From: DASYXZ01 sp035946625
GTDB taxonomy: Bacteria > Acidobacteriota > Terriglobia > UBA7540
Assembly (NCBI GenBank): GCA_035946625.1
Contig: DASYZE010000004.1
Location: forward strand, 19,935-83,934
Direction: 5' to 3'
DNA: 64,000 nt
Made by a program: the position numbers and the translations under genes. The notes under the pieces were generated by a model. That model was not told the DNA's origin and did no database searches. It worked only from the letters and a program-made list of their open reading frames with translations. The stretch's first letter is position 1; each line of letters opens with the position of its first letter. Of this stretch, positions 1 through 6,972 are shown piece by piece.

Positions 1-1158
1 CGGCTCGCCGGTCATCATTGATTCATCGACGGAACTCGCGCCATCCATCACCACGCCATCCACCGGGATTCTCTCGCCCGGCCGCACTCGAATCAGGTCG
101 CCCGACTTCAATCGGTCGAGAGGGACGTCTTCTTCCGTGCCGTCGTTTCGCAGTACCCGTCCCGTTTTAGGAGCGAGTCCCAAAAGCGCGCGAATGGCGC
201 TGCTGGTCTGGCTGCGCGCGCGCAATTCGAGCACCTGGCCCAGCAGTACCAGCGTGGTAATGACGGCGGCAGCTTCAAAGTAAACTTCCACCTCGCCGCC
301 CGGTCCGCGGAACGAGGCCGGAAAAATTCCGGGCGCCACGGTGGCCACCAAACTGTAAATGTAGGCGGTTCCAGTGCCGGTGGCGGTCAGGGTGAACATG
401 TTCAGACTGCGATTGATGATGGATGCCCACCCGCGCGCGAAGAACGGCCATCCGCCCCAGAGCACCACGGGCGTGGCGAGGGCCAACTGAATAATGGCCA
501 GCAACCGCGGGGAAAGCAGATGCTGAATGGGCTGGCCGGGAATCATGGCGGACATGGTGAGAAGAAGCACGGGAAAGGACAAGACGACGCTCACCCAGAA
601 GCGGCGCGTCATGCTGGCCAATTCCGGATTCGCTTCTTCAACCACGGTAACGGTTCGAGGCTCGAGGGCCATTCCGCAAATCGGGCAGGAGCCGGGTTCG
701 TCGCGCACGATTTCCGGGTGCATCGGGCAAACGTATTTTGATTTCACCACCGCGCCCAGGCCCGACATCGGCTCCAGCGCCATCCCGCATTTTGGGCAGG
801 CGCCGGCCGCCGGCTGGCGAACCTCAGGGTCCATCGGGCAGGTATAAATTTCTTTGCCGGCGGGCGCGGGAGCAAGGCGAGTGGGGACTTGAGTGGCGGC
901 AGGTGGGGCCGGGCCGGGTGAAAGGGAAGCCATCACCGGCGCGCCATGCGCAGGCGCGCCGATGGAATGCAACCCAGGGGCCGGGGGCGGTCCCGCCAAA
1001 TATTTCCCGGGCGTGGCGCGGAATTTTTCCTGGCAGCGAGGGTTGCAAAAAAAATACTTCTTGCCCTCATACTCATGCGTGGCCGCGGCGCGAGCCGGAT
1101 CCACGTTCATCCCGCAAACGGGATCTTTAACCGTGCGGCTGGTTTGTTTTTCCTCCAT
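1..1158 (-). CDS. Heavy-metal (copper-type) P-type ATPase, N-terminal part, cut by window edge
   Basis: Reading leftward from ATG 1158 the frame stays open to base 1. The N-terminus has a YHS-like metal motif (DPVCGMNVDP, then CNPRC), followed by two heavy-metal-binding modules of the form CPMxPE...CPxCGMALEP. Next come several hydrophobic helices and the actuator start (DLIRVRPGERIPVDGVV, ending near SVDESMMTGEP at the edge). This is the P1B ATPase layout for Cu or a similar cation at the inner membrane. The classical ferredoxin-like HMA domain (GMxCxxC) is absent and replaced by the YHS and CPMHPE modules. The phosphorylation DKTGT loop lies outside the window. An in-frame ATG at 1185 is an alternative start; neither has a strong Shine-Dalgarno. 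Confidence 0.9.
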   Translation of the reverse strand, partial: MEEKQTSRTVKDPVCGMNVDPARAAATHEYEGKKYFFCNPRCQEKFRATPGKYLAGPPPAPGLHSIGAPAHGAPVMASLSPGPAPPAATQVPTRLAPAPAGKEIYTCPMDPEVRQPAAGACPKCGMALEPMSGLGAVVKSKYVCPMHPEIVRDEPGSCPICGMALEPRTVTVVEEANPELASMTRRFWVSVVLSFPVLLLTMSAMIPGQPIQHLLSPRLLAIIQLALATPVVLWGGWPFFARGWASIINRSLNMFTLTATGTGTAYIYSLVATVAPGIFPASFRGPGGEVEVYFEAAAVITTLVLLGQVLELRARSQTSSAIRALLGLAPKTGRVLRNDGTEEDVPLDRLKSGDLIRVRPGERIPVDGVVMDGASSVDESMMTGEP

Positions 1159-1311
1159 ATCTTCATTGATGATCGTTAATATCATTCCGATGCAGAAGCA
1201 TACGTGAACGGGGAAATTCAGGCAAGGGTTTGGGCGGGCAGAGGGCAAAATGTGATGCTATCAAACCTTTCCGGTCAAAAATGGTTAAGAGCAAATCAAA
1301 ATGACTCTCTA

Positions 1312-1320
1312 TGTTAGAAT
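1312..1320 (+). promoter_or_regulatory. Extended -10 promoter (TGTTAGAAT) for the small protein gene
   Basis: TGT-TAGAAT fits an extended -10 (TGnTATAAT) with no convincing -35. Initiation would fall near 1327, which excludes the in-frame GTG at 1324 as a start and supports ATG 1354. Confidence 0.45.
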
Positions 1321-1353
1321 CCCGTGGACGTTAATCCCATTGGAGAGGCGAAA

Positions 1354-1560
1354 ATGGCTAAAGAGAAAAAGGGTGAGAACTCCGGATACTCGGGGGACAT
1401 GATGACGCCGATGGTGGCGGCCACGCTGGCCGGCGTGATTTATCAATCGCGATTACAGAACCGTCAAGCCAAGCTCAACATTCCGGATCAGGAAGTGATC
1501 ACGGATGTAATCAACACCTGGCACACGGTGATGGATGCTTTGAGCCGGCCCAAGAAATAA
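1354..1560 (+). CDS. Small hypothetical protein with one hydrophobic segment
   Basis: A 68-residue product not assigned to a family. The start ATG 1354 has GGAGAGGCGAAA directly upstream; an in-frame GTG at 1324 lies before the predicted transcription start. The charged N-terminus (MAKEKKGENSG) is followed by a short hydrophobic stretch around residues 17-32 (MMTPMVAATLAGVIYQ), then a soluble C-terminus with a possible amphipathic helix (EVITDVINTWHTVMDAL). It stands alone between two genes on the opposite strand. Coding is likely from the ribosome site, promoter and length, but no function can be stated. Confidence 0.6.
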   Translation: MAKEKKGENSGYSGDMMTPMVAATLAGVIYQSRLQNRQAKLNIPDQEVITDVINTWHTVMDALSRPKK

Positions 1561-1656
1561 GCCGAATTTTTCAGCCGCGGACGCGGGCAGGAAGGAAAGC
1601 AGATAAAAGCCGCACCCGGGTTAGGCCCCGCCCGCGCCGCCCGGGTCTGCCTTCAT

Positions 1657-2211
1657 TTACCGGGCGGGTTTTTGATGGGGGCGGGCGAGGCTTTGAACGA
1701 AACTAATCATCAGCGGATCCGTCCAATCCCTCGCGCTGATGATTTTCTCCGCCACTCTTCCGTCTCGATCGAGAATGTAAGTTTCAGGAAATTTGTAGGT
1801 TCCAAACTCTGCGGAAGCGATTTGATTGGGGTCGCGGGCGATGGGGAAAGTCAAGTGATATTGGGCGACGAATTTTTTGAGCGCCTCCGGATCCTCGTCC
1901 ACGCTCACGCCAATCACCTCGACTCCCATTTTTTGCATTTGAGCGGAAAAATTCTCCAAACTCGGGGCTTCTTCAACACAGGGAGGGCACCACGTGGCCC
2001 AGAAATTCACCAGCACCACGTGGCCGCGATGGGCGTACAAATGGATGGGGGGGGGAGCGCCGGACCCGGTGTCCAGCGCGGGCAAAGTGAAGTCGGGTGC
2101 GAGTCCACCGACCTCGGCCACGTTGGGCGTTCGTTGCCAAAAAGAAAAAAAGAGCATCACACCGAGGGCTGCTAGGACGGCTCCGATTTTTGCCTGGCCC
2201 ATTTTGCTCAT
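1657..2211 (-). CDS. TlpA/ResA-type membrane-anchored thioredoxin
   Basis: A 184-residue thiol-disulfide oxidoreductase. An N-terminal hydrophobic anchor (about residues 9-25) places the thioredoxin fold in the periplasm. The redox motif is FWATWCPPCVEEAP (CPPC) near residues 91-94, and the cis-Pro region appears as FPETYILDRDGRV, both typical of TlpA/ResA/CcmG. Such proteins reduce disulfides in cytochrome c or cuproprotein maturation; the copper-type ATPase nearby fits that but does not prove it. A TATAAT box at 2225-2230 (minus) lies close upstream of the ATG. The gene diverges from the glycosyltransferase at 2332. Confidence 0.9.
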   Translation of the reverse strand: MSKMGQAKIGAVLAALGVMLFFSFWQRTPNVAEVGGLAPDFTLPALDTGSGAPPPIHLYAHRGHVVLVNFWATWCPPCVEEAPSLENFSAQMQKMGVEVIGVSVDEDPEALKKFVAQYHLTFPIARDPNQIASAEFGTYKFPETYILDRDGRVAEKIISARDWTDPLMISFVQSLARPHQKPAR

Positions 2212-2331
2212 GCTCGCTCAATTTATTATAATGAGAATTTGCCCTGGGTTGGAAATTTTTGAGAGTGACCGGCGAATGGCCGCGCGGCAGATTCCGGCGG
2301 ACCAGCAGCCGTCCGTCCGTTCGGTTGTGCC

Positions 2332-3414
2332 ATGACCGAAGAAATCCAGGGCCGGGTTTCAGTGCTGATCCCGGCCCGCAACGAGGAAGCTAATATCGAG
2401 AGTGCGGTACGGTCGGTGGCGGCGCAGCGCGAGGTTCGGGAAGTCATCGTGGTGGACGACCAATCGAGCGATCGCACCGGTGAAATTCTCGAACGGCTGA
2501 AAAGGGAATTTGCGAATCTTCGCACGATTCGGGTCGAATCGCTGCCCGCCGGCTGGATGGGGAAGACCAACGCTCTGGCCACCGCCGCCCGCGTCGCCAC
2601 GGGCGATTGGTTTCTTTTTACGGACGCGGACACGCAGCACCGGCCGGAGAGCCTGGCGGCTCTGCTGGCGAGGGCGGAGGGGGAACACGCCGACCTGCTG
2701 TCTCTTTCACCCGGGCAGCGCGTGCCTACCTGGTGGGAGAAGGCCGTGGTTCCTCTGGTCTACGTGGGGCTGGCCAGGCGCTTCAAGTTCGAAGAAGTTT
2801 CAGACCCCCAGTCGCCCGTGGCCGCGGCGAACGGCCAGTACATCCTGATCAGCCGTAAAATGTATGTGCGGTCCGGCGGGTACGAAGCGGTGCGGGCCGA
2901 GGTGTTGGATGACGTGGCGCTGGCCCGGCGCGTGAAAGCCAAGGGCGGGCGCATTGTTTTTTTGCCCGGAGCCGTGTGGGCGGAAACGCGAATGTACGGA
3001 ACGTTCCGCGAGATGTGGGAAGGCTGGACCAAGAATTTGTACGCTCTCTGCGGGGGGAAGATGACAAATATTATGACGACGGTCACGCGCACGGTGCTGC
3101 TGGATTGCTTGCCGGCGCTGGCCTTTGCGGCTTTTCTGGTTGGGTTGATTCCATCGCTCCGTCATTCCGCCCTGCCGCCGGGTGTTGCGCTGGGAGCGGT
3201 GATTTCTCTGATGGCGGTGGCAGGGAGACAATGGAACTATCGCAGAAAGCTTGGGCGGCTGGGTCTTGATCCCAGCGCCGCCAAATATTTAATCCTGGGC
3301 GCTCCGATCTACAGCCTGCTCCTGCTGAACTCCGCGCGCGCCCACGCCATGGGCCGCGTGCGCTGGAAGGGCAGGGAATACAGGACCGGAAATTCAACCA
3401 AGAGGGCAGAATGA
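2332..3414 (+). CDS. Family 2 glycosyltransferase with C-terminal membrane helices
   Basis: 360 residues. The GT-A nucleotide-sugar fold is clear: VSVLIPARNEEANIESAV at the N-terminus, VVDDQSSDRT, the GWMGKTNAL motif, and the metal-binding FTDADTQH near residue 100. The catalytic region includes VLDDVALARRVKAKGG, and WxxWxKN-like residues sit near 225. Two or three hydrophobic helices follow (about residues 245-330). The layout resembles CrtQ/HpnB-like enzymes that glycosylate lipid acceptors. The stop overlaps the start of the first PTPS gene (ATGA at 3411-3414), so it is translationally coupled to the pterin genes. Substrate unknown; a pterin glycoside is possible but the membrane helices favour a lipid acceptor. 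Confidence 0.85.
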   Translation: MTEEIQGRVSVLIPARNEEANIESAVRSVAAQREVREVIVVDDQSSDRTGEILERLKREFANLRTIRVESLPAGWMGKTNALATAARVATGDWFLFTDADTQHRPESLAALLARAEGEHADLLSLSPGQRVPTWWEKAVVPLVYVGLARRFKFEEVSDPQSPVAAANGQYILISRKMYVRSGGYEAVRAEVLDDVALARRVKAKGGRIVFLPGAVWAETRMYGTFREMWEGWTKNLYALCGGKMTNIMTTVTRTVLLDCLPALAFAAFLVGLIPSLRHSALPPGVALGAVISLMAVAGRQWNYRRKLGRLGLDPSAAKYLILGAPIYSLLLLNSARAHAMGRVRWKGREYRTGNSTKRAE

Positions 3415-3818
3415 TTTATGTGACCCGGCGGGCGGAATTTTCAGCCTCGCATTATTACCACAATCCCGAGCTGAGCCCGGAGGAGAACCGGCGGATATTT
3501 GGCAAGACCAATAATCCGCACGGGCACGGGCACAACTACACTCTGGACGTTACCGTGGCCGGCGAAGTGGATGGGACCACGGGCATGGTGATGGACCTCA
3601 AGGATTTGAAACAACTTCTCGAGTCCGAGGTGATGCAACTGATGGACCACCGCTTTCTCAACAAGGAAGTTCCGGTGTTTGCCACCACCATTCCCACCAC
3701 GGAAAACATCGCCATCGAAATCTGGAAATTACTGGCTCCGAAACTTGCCCGGGGCAAGCTGCATCGAATCAGACTGTATGAGACGCCCGATCTTTTTGTG
3801 GATTATTTCGGAGACTAA
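3411..3818 (+). CDS. 6-pyruvoyl-tetrahydropterin synthase/QueD-family protein, paralog 1 (lacks catalytic Cys)
   Basis: 135 residues, full family length. Zinc ligands are present: His14 (FSASH), His39 and His41 (HGHGHNY). The substrate-anchoring TTEN and YET motifs are also present. The catalytic pair Asp79-His80 (MDHRFLN) is intact. The catalytic cysteine expected four residues before PHGHGH is replaced by Thr33 (GKTNNPHGHGHNY; codon ACC at 3507-3509). The next gene encodes a paralog with identical numbering that has the Cys but lacks the His. Overlap with the glycosyltransferase and immediate adjacency to paralog 2 show one operon. Alone it should be inactive or altered; it may act with paralog 2. 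Confidence 0.9.
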   Translation: MIYVTRRAEFSASHYYHNPELSPEENRRIFGKTNNPHGHGHNYTLDVTVAGEVDGTTGMVMDLKDLKQLLESEVMQLMDHRFLNKEVPVFATTIPTTENIAIEIWKLLAPKLARGKLHRIRLYETPDLFVDYFGD

Positions 3819-4277
3819 ATGGTCTACCTGACCCGCCGCTACAGGTTTTCGGCTTCGCACCGGTTGCACAATGACGCTTTGACGGTGGAAGAAAACTCGC
3901 GCCTGTACGGCAAATGCGACAACGCCTTCGGCCACGGGCACAATTACATGTTGGAGGTCACGGTGGCGGGCCAGGTGGACAGGGCCACCGGTATGGTGCT
4001 CGATCTGGGCCTCATGGATGGCGCGGTGGAGCGCGAAGTGATCGAGCGCTTCGACCTCACCAACCTCAATGTGGACGTTCAGCATTTCCGCACCGTCGTT
4101 CCGACCACAGAAAACGTGTGTCTCGCAATCTATAATCTGCTGAAGGAAAAACTGAACGGAAGCGGCCGCTGGCCCACGGCCCACCTCAGCCGAGTTCGTT
4201 TGGAAGAGACGAACTCAAACGCCTTCGAATATTTTGGCGAGCCTGGGGAATCCGACGGGCGCAGGAGAGTGAGATGA
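3819..4277 (+). CDS. 6-pyruvoyl-tetrahydropterin synthase/QueD-family protein, paralog 2 (has Cys, lacks catalytic His)
   Basis: 152 residues; the ATG directly abuts the stop of paralog 1. Zinc ligands His14, His39 and His41 and the catalytic Cys33 (GKCDNAFGHGHNY) are present, as is the TTEN anchor. The family Asp-His pair is changed to Asp79-Leu80 (FDLTNLN; codon CTC at 4056-4058). Its active-site loss is therefore the mirror image of paralog 1. In rat PTPS the triad is built across a subunit interface, with Cys from one chain and Asp/His from another, so a mixed hexamer could rebuild it. Its end overlaps folE by four bases. PTPS converts dihydroneopterin triphosphate to 6-pyruvoyl-tetrahydropterin. 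Confidence 0.9.
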   Translation: MVYLTRRYRFSASHRLHNDALTVEENSRLYGKCDNAFGHGHNYMLEVTVAGQVDRATGMVLDLGLMDGAVEREVIERFDLTNLNVDVQHFRTVVPTTENVCLAIYNLLKEKLNGSGRWPTAHLSRVRLEETNSNAFEYFGEPGESDGRRRVR

Positions 4278-4897
4278 GGGAAGCGAAAACAGACTCGATC
4301 ATAAGCCCGCCCGAGCGTGGATCAGAGACGGGCACGGACTCGATAGAAGACCTGATGCGAGAAGTCCTGCTCCAATTAGGCGAGAGCCCCGGCCGCGAAG
4401 GACTGCTGAAAACGCCGGAGCGGGTGGCCAAGTCGTTGCGATTTTTGACGCGCGGCTATCACCAGGACGTAAACAAGATTTTGAACGGGGCGTTGTTTCA
4501 CGTGGCCTACGACGAAATGGTGATTGTGAAAGATATTGAAGTCTTCAGTCTTTGCGAACATCACCTGCTGCCCTTTTTCGGGCGCTGCCACGTGGCCTAC
4601 GTGCCCACCGACCGCATTATTGGCCTCAGTAAGATTCCCCGGCTGGTGGATGCGTTCGCCCGCCGCCTGCAAGTGCAGGAACGCCTGACCACCCAGATTG
4701 CCGAAACCATCATGGAAAAAATCAAGCCGCAGGGCGTGGGCGTGGTGATTGAAGCGCGGCATCTCTGCATGATTATGCGCGGGGTGGAAAAACAAAATTC
4801 GGTCGCGGTCACTTCCGCCATGCTGGGCGTCTTTCGTGATTGCGATCAGACGCGCGCCGAGTTCCTGCGCCTGGTGCGGGCCGGCGGTCCTAATTAA
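4274..4897 (+). CDS. folE: GTP cyclohydrolase I
   Basis: 207 residues. Converts GTP to 7,8-dihydroneopterin triphosphate, the entry step to folate and tetrahydrobiopterin. Diagnostic motifs: FSLCEHHLLPFFGRCHVAY with zinc ligands Cys and His, GLSKIPRLVDAFARRLQVQE, and RHLCMIMRGVEKQNS with the second zinc Cys. The N-terminal helix (residues 20-60: EDLMREVLLQLGESPGREGL) is standard. ATG 4274 overlaps the preceding PTPS gene (ATGA), implying coupled translation. The context favours a pterin cofactor rather than folate, because no folB, folK or folP genes follow. Confidence 0.96.
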   Translation: MREAKTDSIISPPERGSETGTDSIEDLMREVLLQLGESPGREGLLKTPERVAKSLRFLTRGYHQDVNKILNGALFHVAYDEMVIVKDIEVFSLCEHHLLPFFGRCHVAYVPTDRIIGLSKIPRLVDAFARRLQVQERLTTQIAETIMEKIKPQGVGVVIEARHLCMIMRGVEKQNSVAVTSAMLGVFRDCDQTRAEFLRLVRAGGPN

Positions 4898-4904
4898 TTC
4901 GTTC

Positions 4905-5615
4905 ATGCCCAAGCTCAAAGACAAGGTGGTTGTCGTCACCGGCGGCAGTCGGGGCATCGGACTGGCCATTGCGCGCGCCTGCGCGGGCGAGGGCGCGCGC
5001 GTCGCCATGGTGGGCCGTGACCGCAAAGCACTCACGCGGGCGGCGCGCCAAATTGCGGGCGACGTTCAGACGATCGCGGCCGACATCACCCAGCCGAAGC
5101 AGGTGGGCCGTGTGTTCGGCCGCATCGGCAAGCGCTTTGGCCGCATTGACGTGCTGGTGAACAACGCCGGAGTTTTCACCTACAAGGCATTTGCCCGCAC
5201 CACGCTGGCGGATTGGCGGCGCAACATTGAAACCAATTTGACGGCAGTATTTCTCACCACCCAGGCTGCGCTTCCCCTCCTGGCGCGCAGCCGCGGCCCT
5301 CACCTCATCAATATCCTTTCCATTTCAAGCCGCGAAGCTTTTCCCAAATGCTCCGCCTATACGGCCTCAAAATTTGGCGCACTGGGATTGACGCGGGTGC
5401 TGCGGCAGGAACTGCGCGAGCTGGGCATCCGTGTGACCGCCGTGCTGCCGGGCGCTACCAATACCCGCCTGATGGATGAGTTTGATTTTCCTGTGCATCG
5501 CGATCAAGTCATTCAGCCGGAAGATGTGGCCGGGGTGGTGCTGGCCGCGCTGATGACTCCAGCCCGCACCACCCAGGAAGAAATTGTGCTTGCCCCCACC
5601 CGAGGTAGTTTGTGA
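4905..5615 (+). CDS. Short-chain dehydrogenase/reductase, possible sepiapterin-reductase-like step
   Basis: 236 residues from ATG 4905, just after folE; an in-frame extension to 4836 would run back inside folE and is rejected. Classical SDR signature: TGGSRGIG (dinucleotide binding), NNAG, and the catalytic Ser...YTASK around residues 145-160, with PGATNT after it. As last gene of a GT-PTPS-PTPS-FolE operon it is the natural candidate to reduce 6-pyruvoyl-tetrahydropterin to tetrahydrobiopterin, as sepiapterin reductase (also an SDR) does. Sequence alone cannot separate this from other SDR roles. No clear Shine-Dalgarno is seen. Confidence 0.85.
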   Translation: MPKLKDKVVVVTGGSRGIGLAIARACAGEGARVAMVGRDRKALTRAARQIAGDVQTIAADITQPKQVGRVFGRIGKRFGRIDVLVNNAGVFTYKAFARTTLADWRRNIETNLTAVFLTTQAALPLLARSRGPHLINILSISSREAFPKCSAYTASKFGALGLTRVLRQELRELGIRVTAVLPGATNTRLMDEFDFPVHRDQVIQPEDVAGVVLAALMTPARTTQEEIVLAPTRGSL

Positions 5616-6014
5616 CCGCCCGGTGGAACGATGGCGGCCATGACCCGTGGCGAAACAAACGCGCATCAGCCGGGATTGAATTTTGACAGGATGTTGAAAT
5701 ATGACAGCGCTTGTCCGCCGTAGCCACGCCCCCCGCCATCGCAGGATCGGCGACTTGTCTTCAGCCATTTGCGAGCGAACCTGCCGTCCGATGCGCTCGC
5801 TCGAGCCAGATTCTGAAGGGTGGCTGCGACTCATTTCTCAACACTCTGAACCCCGATGAGCTGATGGCGGGGCGAATTGGCCGCCATCCAAGGCAGGTTT
5901 GGCGGGAAACTGAGGCACACCAAGCCCCCCGATTGAGGAGTCCTGCCGAATCAAGGAACCAATGGAATGAGAGTGGAAGATGAATCGAACCAAGGCGCTC
6001 GAACCCGGAAAGGC
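5616..6014. other. Gene-free spacer between convergent operons
   Basis: About 400 bp between the SDR gene and cspA, which converge. Short open frames here (such as 5711-5983) have no ribosome site or recognisable protein features. No terminator with a clear stem and T-run was found. Confidence 0.6.
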
Positions 6015-6218
6015 TCAGGCCTGGGGAGGGCGCACATTAATTGCGCGCGGACCTTTCTCGCCCCGCTCCATTTCGAACTCCACGTTCTCGCCCTCTTTCA
6101 AGCCGTCGAAGTTGATGTTCTGGAGTCCGCTGCGGTGGAAGAAAATCTCCTGCCCCTCGGTGGATTTGATAAAACCAAACCCGCGATCACGAATGACTCG
6201 TTTAATCGTTCCCTGCAT
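6015..6218 (-). CDS. Cold-shock domain protein (CspA family)
   Basis: 67 residues from ATG 6218, which has GAGGATAGCA upstream; the longer frame to 6326 would start upstream of the predicted promoter start. A single cold-shock domain: RNP1-like GFGFIKS and RNP2-like EIFFHRSGLQ, ending RAINVRPP. It binds single-stranded RNA/DNA and melts mRNA structure. The gene has a -35/-10 promoter at 6314-6342, leaving an untranslated leader of about 90 nt, a length that could permit leader-based control as in cspA-type genes. Confidence 0.93.
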   Translation of the reverse strand: MQGTIKRVIRDRGFGFIKSTEGQEIFFHRSGLQNINFDGLKEGENVEFEMERGEKGPRAINVRPPQA

Positions 6219-6313
6219 TGCTATCCTCGCTGAGCGCAGACTCAAGCGACTATCCGGCAGTCTGGATATCCGTTCCCTGCATCTGACTGGCCTGCTTCCT
6301 CTACGCTTAGGAA

Positions 6314-6342
6314 ACTCTATCAGCACTAAACCGCTTTGTCAA
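6314..6342 (-). promoter_or_regulatory. Sigma-70 promoter of the cold-shock gene
   Basis: On the minus strand TTGACA (6342-6337) and TAGAGT (6319-6314) are separated by exactly 17 bp. Initiation near 6307 gives a leader of about 90 nt before ATG 6218. Confidence 0.65.
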
Positions 6343-6413
6343 AGGCATGGCGGAAAAGTTAAAAATCAAAAGTCGAGGAGCAAAACCCAACCGGCGCGGG
6401 TGGAATGGAACTG

Positions 6414-6448
6414 TCTTTAACTTTCAAGTTTCAACTTTGGACTTTCGA
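6414..6448. repeat. Degenerate 7-nt periodic repeat in spacer
   Basis: Five consecutive heptamers of the form (C/G)TTT(C/G/A)(A/G)A, for example CTTTCAA, GTTTCAA, CTTTGGA, CTTTCGA. Comparable heptad tracts occur at 41821-41922 and 48490-48531. It lies just after the stop of the STAS gene. Confidence 0.55.
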
Positions 6449-6453
6449 CTGGC

Positions 6454-6813
6454 CTACGGCGTGGCGGGATTGGCGAAGGATTTTTGAGCGGCTTCCAGGT
6501 CGTCGTAAATCTCAAACACCGTGCTCAGGCGTGTGATCTGGAGCAGGCCGCGCACGCGATTGGTAAGCCGAAGTAGTTTCACGTCTCCGCCTTGCCGGCG
6601 GGCCGAAGTGTATAGGGAGACCAGCGTGGCGAGGCCGGCGCTGTCGATGTAATTCACTTCCGCCAGGTCGACGATGATTCGGGTATGCCCGGCGTCCATC
6701 AGGCTTTTCGTTTTTTCGCGGAGAACGCTGGTTTCCTCGCCGAGCGTAATCTGCCCGCGGACGTCGAGAACCATCAAATCACCTATTATCTTTTCGACTA
6801 CATACACCGCCAT
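6454..6813 (-). CDS. STAS-domain anti-sigma factor antagonist-like protein
   Basis: 119 residues; ATG 6813 has GGAGGACGTAAC upstream, so the longer frame to 6852 is not needed. A single STAS domain with the phospho-acceptor region AEVNYIDSAGLATLVSLY (Ser after Asp) near residue 57, as in SpoIIAA/RsbV. Such proteins bind and sequester anti-sigma kinases when unphosphorylated. No partner kinase, phosphatase or sigma factor is adjacent. It sits between pnp and cspA on the same strand. Confidence 0.88.
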   Translation of the reverse strand: MAVYVVEKIIGDLMVLDVRGQITLGEETSVLREKTKSLMDAGHTRIIVDLAEVNYIDSAGLATLVSLYTSARRQGGDVKLLRLTNRVRGLLQITRLSTVFEIYDDLEAAQKSFANPATP

Positions 6814-6972
6814 GTTACGTCCTCCTCGTGAGGATGTGCGGTCCGGATACATTTTGTCGGTAGACGGTCCCTCGATCCGGGGGCGACATGGGATATCCTA
6901 TCATGTCCAGGCGCGAATTCAATCGCGGAATTATGGCCGTGCCGCCCCTGCGGGACCGCCGGGTTAGCGGTC

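Noticed and set aside
5711..5983. Open frame in the spacer after the SDR gene
   Set aside because: No ribosome site, no protein-like motif, and composition like the surrounding spacer.
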